Below, piece by piece: positions 58,252-64,000 of a DNA stretch of 64,000 nt (positions are counted from its first letter, which is position 1; the number at the start of each line of letters is the position of its first letter). Made by a program: the position numbers and the translations under genes. The DNA comes from Turnera subulata (Eukaryota; Streptophyta; Magnoliopsida; Malpighiales; Passifloraceae). The notes beneath the pieces are model-generated. The model saw only the letters and a program-made list of their open reading frames with translations. It was not told the origin of the DNA and did not search any database. The stretch is from contig JAKUCV010002325.1 of assembly GCA_028386065.3 (NCBI GenBank), positions 45,717 to 109,716 on the forward strand, given 5' to 3'.

Positions 58252-58700
58252 TCTGACCCCTAGCTTATCCGTGACGGGGCCCGGAAAGATAAAATTGAAA
58301 ATTGGATTTTTATTTGAGTCTTTTTGGTCTTGGACTGGTTTTGGGTCTTGTCATTCGGTTTGGTGTGTTTTGGTGGTTTTTGCCGTTTTCGACTTTGAGT
58401 AATTTTTAGTGTTGCATATTGATCGTCTATCCATGGTTGTGAGCACTTCGGACTCACCCCTCACCTGCGGGCTTTCATCCCGTAGGATGACTTATTTGTG
58501 GTTCAGGTATGTGGCATTCCAGACAGGCTGCGGCGTTATCCCTTGGACAGGACTTGGATCCATAGTTTGCATCAGTGTCGCATACAGTGTCTTTGTGAGT
58601 TATTAAGTCTTCCGCTGTGCATTGTTTTACTATTGTTGGGCCATTGGGCCGGTTATGATATTATTGTTGTTTATATTTTTGGGCTGTTGAGCCCGAGGGC

Positions 58701-61530
58701 TGAAACGCCCCGACCCGTATTTACCGTACACAGTAAACACGTGCCGGAACTATGACAACCCAACCCAACAAGACTCAGCATACAGTGTATACAACAAATA
58801 TCCGGGCTCAACAGCCCATAATAAAAACAGTAATAACAACTCAACTGGCCCAATGGCCCAACAATAATAAAACAGTGCACAGCGGAAGACTTATTAACTC
58901 ACATAAACACTGTATGCGACAGATGCAAACTATGGATCCGAGCCCTGTCCAAGGGATAACGCTGCAGCGTGTCTGGAATGCACCAATCCTGTACCAAAAA
59001 TAACTCATCCTACGGGATGAAAGGCCGCAGGTGAGGGTTGAGTCCGAAGTGCTCACGACAATGGAAAGACGATCAATATGGACACTAAACATTACTCAAG
59101 TCAAATAAAACAGTCAAACCCAAAGACAAAACCCAAAAGACTCAAGTAAAATCCAATTACTCAATTTATCTTTACGGGCCCCGTCACGGATAAGCTAGGG
59201 TCGTACCAGGTTATCAACCTGTTCCTGGTGCCAGATCAAAAAGAACCCAGGGATAGACATCCCAAAAATAACAAACCGGGATAGACATCCCAAGCATAGA
59301 CATGCTTATCACACGAACCCAGATCATGACTACCACAAAACAGTCTCTAACCATCCGGCCGTACCTCTACTTACCACGTGACAATTATATTACCGTCATT
59401 AAAAACCAAGTCACAGGGATCGACATCCCTAACCAAAATACCGAGGATCGACATCCCCTCCAAAATACCAAGGATCGACATCCTTGTCACAATTTATTAT
59501 TTAATCCATTATATTTAGTGCCAAAACGACTCAAGGATAAATGTCCAAAAACCGACATGGGATAAACATCCCGACCACAATCAAGACAATGGGATAAACA
59601 TCCCAAAAACCAAACAGAACGCCGGGATAAACATCCCGAACCCAAACACAGCTAAACCACAGCATCCAACAATGCAATAACACCAAACACAATAACCGAG
59701 TAATATAGGCACATATTGAAGGAAATCCATCCTCACCTTGGCCGATTACTCAACTTCGGAAACAATGACCGGTCCGACGCCGGCTCCTCGGGAAACTGCC
59801 CGATATCCTAACCTATACCACAAAACCATATATACACATAAATGCACATATTCGGTATACTATGATGCCAATACTATGAAATATCCCATCCCGGTTACAT
59901 ATCCTTTATTACTTCCATTTACCGAAAATAATTACCGTACGTATATCCGAATATAATTTCGGTACCATACTTTAATTAAAACTCTTTTTAAAACATATTT
60001 TCATAAAATAATTATAATTATCCAAACTAATAATCACTATAATTTTCTAGAAAAATAATAACCTATTTATAATTTTCAGAAAATATTTATAAAGTATTTA
60101 TCTTTTTCCCAAATATACATAATAATATTTCCAACATAAAATATAATTACCTTTAATTTCCAACATACATATTTATATACATATAACAAAATCATAATTT
60201 TCCAGTCGAATTAATATACATATTAAATTTCCAAAAATTATTTTCAAGGTATATATAATTTTTTTCCAATTTAATATTAGTTTCCAAAACAAAACTTAAT
60301 TATTTATCAAAGTAAATATATTTATTTTTTTATTAAAAATACCAGATTTAAATTGGCAGTAATTTACTCAAAATAACTATATATTTTTTTCCAAAATATA
60401 TATCAGTTTATGTATAAATAAATATATATATAAGTAAATTGTTTTTTTTAATTAATCAGGCTGGATCGTGAATAGTGCAAGCCCAGGCCCAGGGAAGAGC
60501 CCAACCCGGCCCTGTCTGGACCCGGCCCACACACATCCACGGCCCAACCCGGAAACCAGCCCAAACTGAAACTCGCGACCCGGCAAACACACGGGTCGAC
60601 GAATCCGGATCTGCTCACCTTGGCGGGTTGAGCAGCTGCGGCTGCGACAGGGGCGACGAGCGCGAGCGGCAGCAACCGTGCAGGCGTCGCGAGGCGAGGG
60701 CGACTCCAAGGTGGCGGAAGGACGGCGCGAGGCGGCAGCTGTGATGGAATAGGATCCACGGGTCGCGCGGCGGGTCGTTGGCGCGTGACGGCTGCTCCGG
60801 CGACGGGAGAGCGCTGGGACGACATGGGTGAGGTCGCGCCGGCATGACGAACCTCCTAGTGGTGGCGGTGGCACGCGACACGGCGCGGATCGGCTTGAGG
60901 TGAACAGTGGAGAGGCGGCTCCGGGTGGCAAACTGTTACTCCTCCTCTTTTTTTTTCTTTCATTTTCTTTTCATTTTCTTTGATTTTCTTCTTTTTCTTT
61001 TCTGATTTCTTTTTTTTCCTCTTTTTTTCTATTTTTCTAATTTTCTGATTGGTTGTTCTCTTTTTTTTTTATTGTTTTCTTCCTTTCCTTTTTTTTCTTT
61101 TTCTCTCTTTTCTTTTTTTCTCTCCTTTTTCTCTCTTTTTTTTTCTTCTCTTCTTCCTTTTTTTCTTCTTCTCTTCTGCCTTCTCCCGGTTCTGCTTCTT
61201 TTATAAACTAAAAATTTACTATTTAACATGTGAATTACAATAATTCAATTCGTCCTCATTACGGGCGAGTCCGATCCGGACCAGAAAATAACAGGTACCT
61301 CCTTAGTTATTTTCCGGTGTGATTTTCCGAGAAATTCCGAAACCCGAAAAATACCAACTTAGTTTCGAAAAATCCACGGGAAAATCACGAGCGCGGGAAA
61401 ACTCTCGGTTTCGAAAAACGACTCCCGATTTACCTTGAATTAATTACCCAAGATTAATTCAACAGTAAATCACGGTAAATAGACTTTTACAGTCCGGTAA
61501 AAATCCAAAATTTTTACCCGGGCTGTTACA
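58701..61530 (-). mobile_element. Solo LTR E, 2830 bp, minus strand, TSD agggc
   Basis: tgaaacgccccgacccg ... cccgggctgttaca on the plus strand, flanked by agggc at 58696-58700 and 61531-61535. It contains many gggataaacatccc-type palindromes (59250-59640) and a pyrimidine tract (60945-61205), which is a purine tract on its own sense strand. It is the most complete LTR of this sub-family here. Confidence 0.93.
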
Positions 61531-61541
61531 AGGGCGTTTCA

Positions 61542-62305
61542 TGTCGGGTCCTCGGCTGCTGGCGGCGCGTCAGGAGACGGGGTCGAGCGGCGGTGGTCGC
61601 GACAGGTTGGCGACGACGAGGGGAGGGCAACGGTGGGGGTGGTGAGGTGTGTGGCGGCCCGGTTCACCTACGTGTGAACAGTAGCGAAGGGAGGAAGGAA
61701 GGTGATGGGTGAGGTGGTGATGACGTGGCGCTCGCGGGTTGGTGGTTGGTGTTTATTTTATTATTTCCTTTTCTTTCTGGTATGGGTTTGTACTGGGTAT
61801 TTGCAGGGTAAAGGAAAATAAGCTGGGTTTGCGTGTATGGTTGCAGGGAGAAGAAGATACAGGTGATGATGGTGTACTGAGAAGGCAAGAAAAACACAGT
61901 TATATAGGCATGCAAATCCACTGGTGAGGCACGGGTAGCACAAGCAGTTCACAAGCAAAATAGGAGAAGGCGGCTGATAATTGAACTTCAATTATGCAGC
62001 ACTGTGCAGCTTGTGAAGTGTGACCCACCTGGACCAGAAAATATCCAGTATACCCACTTATCTTTATTTTTGATCCGATAGCTCGAGGGTAAACTCGGCT
62101 TTTCTGAAGATTCCTGGACCCGAAAAATCCCAACTTCGGTCCTAAAATCCGCAGAAAAATCCCGAACGTGGGACAAGGCTCGGTTTCGAAATCCAATGCT
62201 CGGTTTACCATAATTTAATTACCCAAGATTAAAATTAATGGTAAATTACTGTAAATTAACTTAAATAGTCCCGGTAAAAATGAAATTTTTACCGGGGCTG
62301 TTACA
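61542..62305 (-). repeat. 5' LTR of the outer element, second part
   Basis: Resumes with tgtcgggtcctc, matching the 3' LTR at about 44223 onward, and ends ggggctgttaca next to the target duplication. The bases cgtcg (51609-51613) and tgtcg (61542-61546) are the presumed 5-bp duplication of the insert, with one mismatch. Confidence 0.92.
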
Positions 62306-62310
62306 ATGTA

Positions 62311-63503
62311 TGTAGGATAATTCTGTTCCTTAATTAAAATAACTCTTTCCGGAAAATTACATGTAATGTTTTTTTTTCAGCTGCATGACATAAATTATTT
62401 TTTAAAACAAATTAAAAATATTACCTAATTTTAATAAAATTATATAATTAGATAGTCATGGAGAATCTAAATAAAACAAATTGCATGTAGAAACCTGAAA
62501 AAAATTGTTACGGAAAAGAATAAGCAAAAATGAAACAAATTGAAATTACATAAGTACTTACGCAGTCAAATTTATCGATTCTTGCTTGGTATTATTTCTG
62601 AAATGGTTTTTCATGGTTCAAATTTATTTACGCAGTCTTAGGTATATGCTCATTTCTATTGGCTTGTTCAAGTATTTTTGTGCTCTAGTTAAGATGGAAA
62701 AATGTACAGTTTTTTTTGTGAAGCCATGTGACTGCCTTGAACTTTCCATTTCCTCTTGACCATACAGTTAAGTACTTATGTAATAGGTTGAAACTGTAAT
62801 TCATACGATTGGAGCAGAAGAGAAAAGAATTACGGAAAAGAAGAAGCAAAAATGAAACAAATTGAAATTTTAAGTTGTAATTTTTTGAAGTATGAAAATG
62901 AATAGTACCGCAAAATAGAGAAAATATATTGAAAATGAAATTATTTACGAGCTACATTCCTGGTGGAATTGAGCTAGTTGATTGTAAACGATTCTTGCTT
63001 GGTATTTTTGTCTTGTTTATGTAATTGTTGCCTTTTGTATGGATATAAAACCTTTTCTATGGCAGGTATCTTTGTAATTTAATTCAATGCAATTTATAGG
63101 GCAAAATCGTTTTTGAATACTGGGCTTTGCCTTTAGGCTGACCTTTCCCTATTGCCATTTTTTAAAAAAACTGACTTTCCCCCATTATGCATGATTAATT
63201 GCCATTTTTATGGCTGGTAAAATTATTACAAAGAACAACCATTCCCCCTACTGCCGTTTTAAAAAAGGTAGACCTTTCCCTACTGCGCATGATTAATTAC
63301 CATTTTAATGCGCACGATTAATTGCCATTTTTACAGCAGGTAATATTTTATTTTTTTTTTGTCGAAAAATTCTCACAAAAAACGATACAGCAGGTAATAT
63401 TATTACAAAGGACCAAGGTTATTTAAATGGGCTTGAAATAAATATTTTACTTTTTTTTTCCCCTACCCCTGTCAGTGCCTCGCTTTCACCGGAGCAGCCG
63501 CAA
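62311..63503. other. Intergenic with local repeats
   Basis: No gene. A ttacggaaaaga-aagcaaaaatgaaacaaatt segment recurs (about 62509 and 62832), as does cgattcttgcttggtat (about 62577 and 62991). Variants of gattaattgccatttttac repeat at 63190-63340. Confidence 0.6.
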
Positions 63504-63721
63504 ATGGCTCCAATTGCCTTACCGCATGCTGCAACGAAGAAACGCAAGCAACCATGCAACAACCGAGTGGAGCCAGCGATCGGGATCGATCTCGGTACCA
63601 CTTACTCCTGCGTCGGAGTATGGCAGCACGGCAGGGTGGAGATCATCGCCAACGACTGTGGAACTCGTACGACTCCGTCTTGCGTCGCTTTCACCGACGC
63701 CCAGCGCTTGATCGGCGATGC
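63504..63721 (+). pseudogene. HSP70 N-terminal fragment, truncated
   Basis: ATG 63504 opens a Lys/Arg-rich head (ATKKRKQ), then the HSP70 phosphate-1 motif [36 protein letters not shown] and RLIGDA. These are the first ~45 residues of the ATPase domain. Homology stops after GDA, where AKNQ normally follows, and the frame runs into unrelated sequence and a stop at 63756-63758. Known plant HSC70 introns lie further on, so this is not a normal exon end. CGT and TGC changes (NDCGTR in place of NDQGNR, PSC in place of PSY) suggest relaxed constraint. It is probably cut by the LTR element that follows; a functional first exon is less likely. Confidence 0.7.
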
Positions 63722-64000
63722 TGTTGGCGTGAGTTATGGCACGAATTATGATTTGTAAATATAATTTAGGAGTGATTGTAGAAATTAGATTAATTAGTGA
63801 GAAATTAGAGTAATTGAGAGTAATTAGAGAGATTGTGAGTGATTGTGAATATTTTCCTTGTATAGTATCTACTTTGTACTATAAATACAGCCTCCTTGTG
63901 AGATGAATAACATATCCTTAAACCCATCTATCTTGTTTGAGTTGGTAGCGGAGCAGGTTCTCTGTCTATTTTGTTATTCTCTTCTTATTGCTTCCCTAGT
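63722..64000 (+). mobile_element. Probable Copia-type LTR start, running off the window
   Basis: Starts tgttggcgtgagttatgg at the point where HSP70 homology ends. It contains tactataaatacag (TATA box, about 63878) and a polyadenylation-like gatgaataaca, then tggtagcggagcagg (about 63944), which resembles an initiator-tRNA-Met primer site. The far LTR and target duplication lie outside the window. Confidence 0.5.

Larger units (their letters stand above)
54800..61541 (+). mobile_element. LTR C, split by two later solo LTRs
   Basis: Pieces lie at 54800-56080, 58252-58700 and 61531-61541 (including target duplications). It starts tgtaacagccagggtaaa and ends gtttca next to tgtcg, the presumed target duplication shared with the cgtcg before LTR A and LTR B. 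About 100 bp expected near its 3' tip (compare LTR D at 58150-58240) are missing at the point where E entered. Confidence 0.8.
42297..62305 (-). mobile_element. Outer Ty3/gypsy chromovirus (Tekay/Del-type), interrupted
   Basis: A 5-bp target duplication atgta flanks the element exactly (42292-42296 and 62306-62310). Both ends are 5'-TG...CA-3'. In its own (minus) direction the order is: 5' LTR at 62305-61542 plus 51613-49753 (split by later insertions), PBS, gag, protease, RT, RNase H, integrase, chromodomain-like tail, PPT, and 3' LTR 44986-42297. Domain order and the C-terminal chromodomain place it among plant chromoviruses, most like Tekay/Del. Coding capacity is destroyed by stops and frameshifts. 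The 5' LTR has also lost about 85 bp near its outer tip relative to the 3' LTR (sequence after cgacccgt at 49769). Confidence 0.95.

Noticed and set aside
54216..61541. B-C considered as one intact LTR retrotransposon
   Set aside because: Only 53 bp of internal sequence remain; the intervening kilobases are two separate solo LTRs with their own target duplications.

Overview
This is nuclear DNA of a flowering plant, most likely a eudicot. The evidence is plant-specific gene families, AT-rich intergenic DNA, GT-AG introns, a Pol III tRNA gene and plant-type transposable elements. I cannot name the species. There is one assembly gap, 474 N at 18618-19091.

Layout: (1) 1-17.8 kb is a gene-bearing arm. 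It holds a tRNA-Lys(CTT), a berberine-bridge-enzyme-like oxidase (-), a possible 67-aa gene (-), a conserved plant protein of unknown function (-) and a four-exon GH17/CBM43 beta-1,3-glucanase (-). A Tourist-like MITE and two small tandem arrays lie between them. (2) 18171-24222 is an almost complete PIF/Harbinger DNA transposon with terminal inverted repeats. It carries a DDE nuclease with one frameshift, a Myb/SANT-like protein, and a third intact ORF: an RNase H1 N-terminal (viroplasmin-like) domain with a C-terminal membrane segment. The third ORF is the most interesting item in the window. (3) 27-41.3 kb is a second gene-bearing stretch: an F-box protein like Arabidopsis At5g49610 (-), a frameshifted F-box/PP2 gene (-) preceded by a phase-compatible multi-exon gene that I do not recognise (-), two DUF538 genes (+) separated by a MITE, and a three-cassette Agenet protein like the H3K9me2 reader AGDP1/ADCP1 (-).

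(4) 42297-62305 is a nest of Ty3/gypsy chromovirus (Tekay/Del-type) elements. The outer element lies on the - strand and has a perfect 5-bp target duplication (atgta). It has 2.7-kb LTRs and a gag-pol broken by at least four in-frame stops and two frameshifts. Its 5' LTR was split at 51613/61542 by related elements. These comprise a truncated LTR (A), a nearly internal-less LTR pair (B-C), and two solo LTRs with their own 5-bp duplications (D, tctga; E on the - strand, agggc). The LTRs contain unusual arrays of short hairpin-forming palindromes and long purine-only tracts. (5) 62.3-64 kb ends with a truncated HSP70 N-terminus abutting what looks like a Copia-type LTR.

The cellular genes do not form a pathway. 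The window reads as ordinary single-copy plant genes interleaved with transposons. Many of the frameshifts are single-base losses in or next to homopolymers, so assembly error must be excluded before calling those genes dead.
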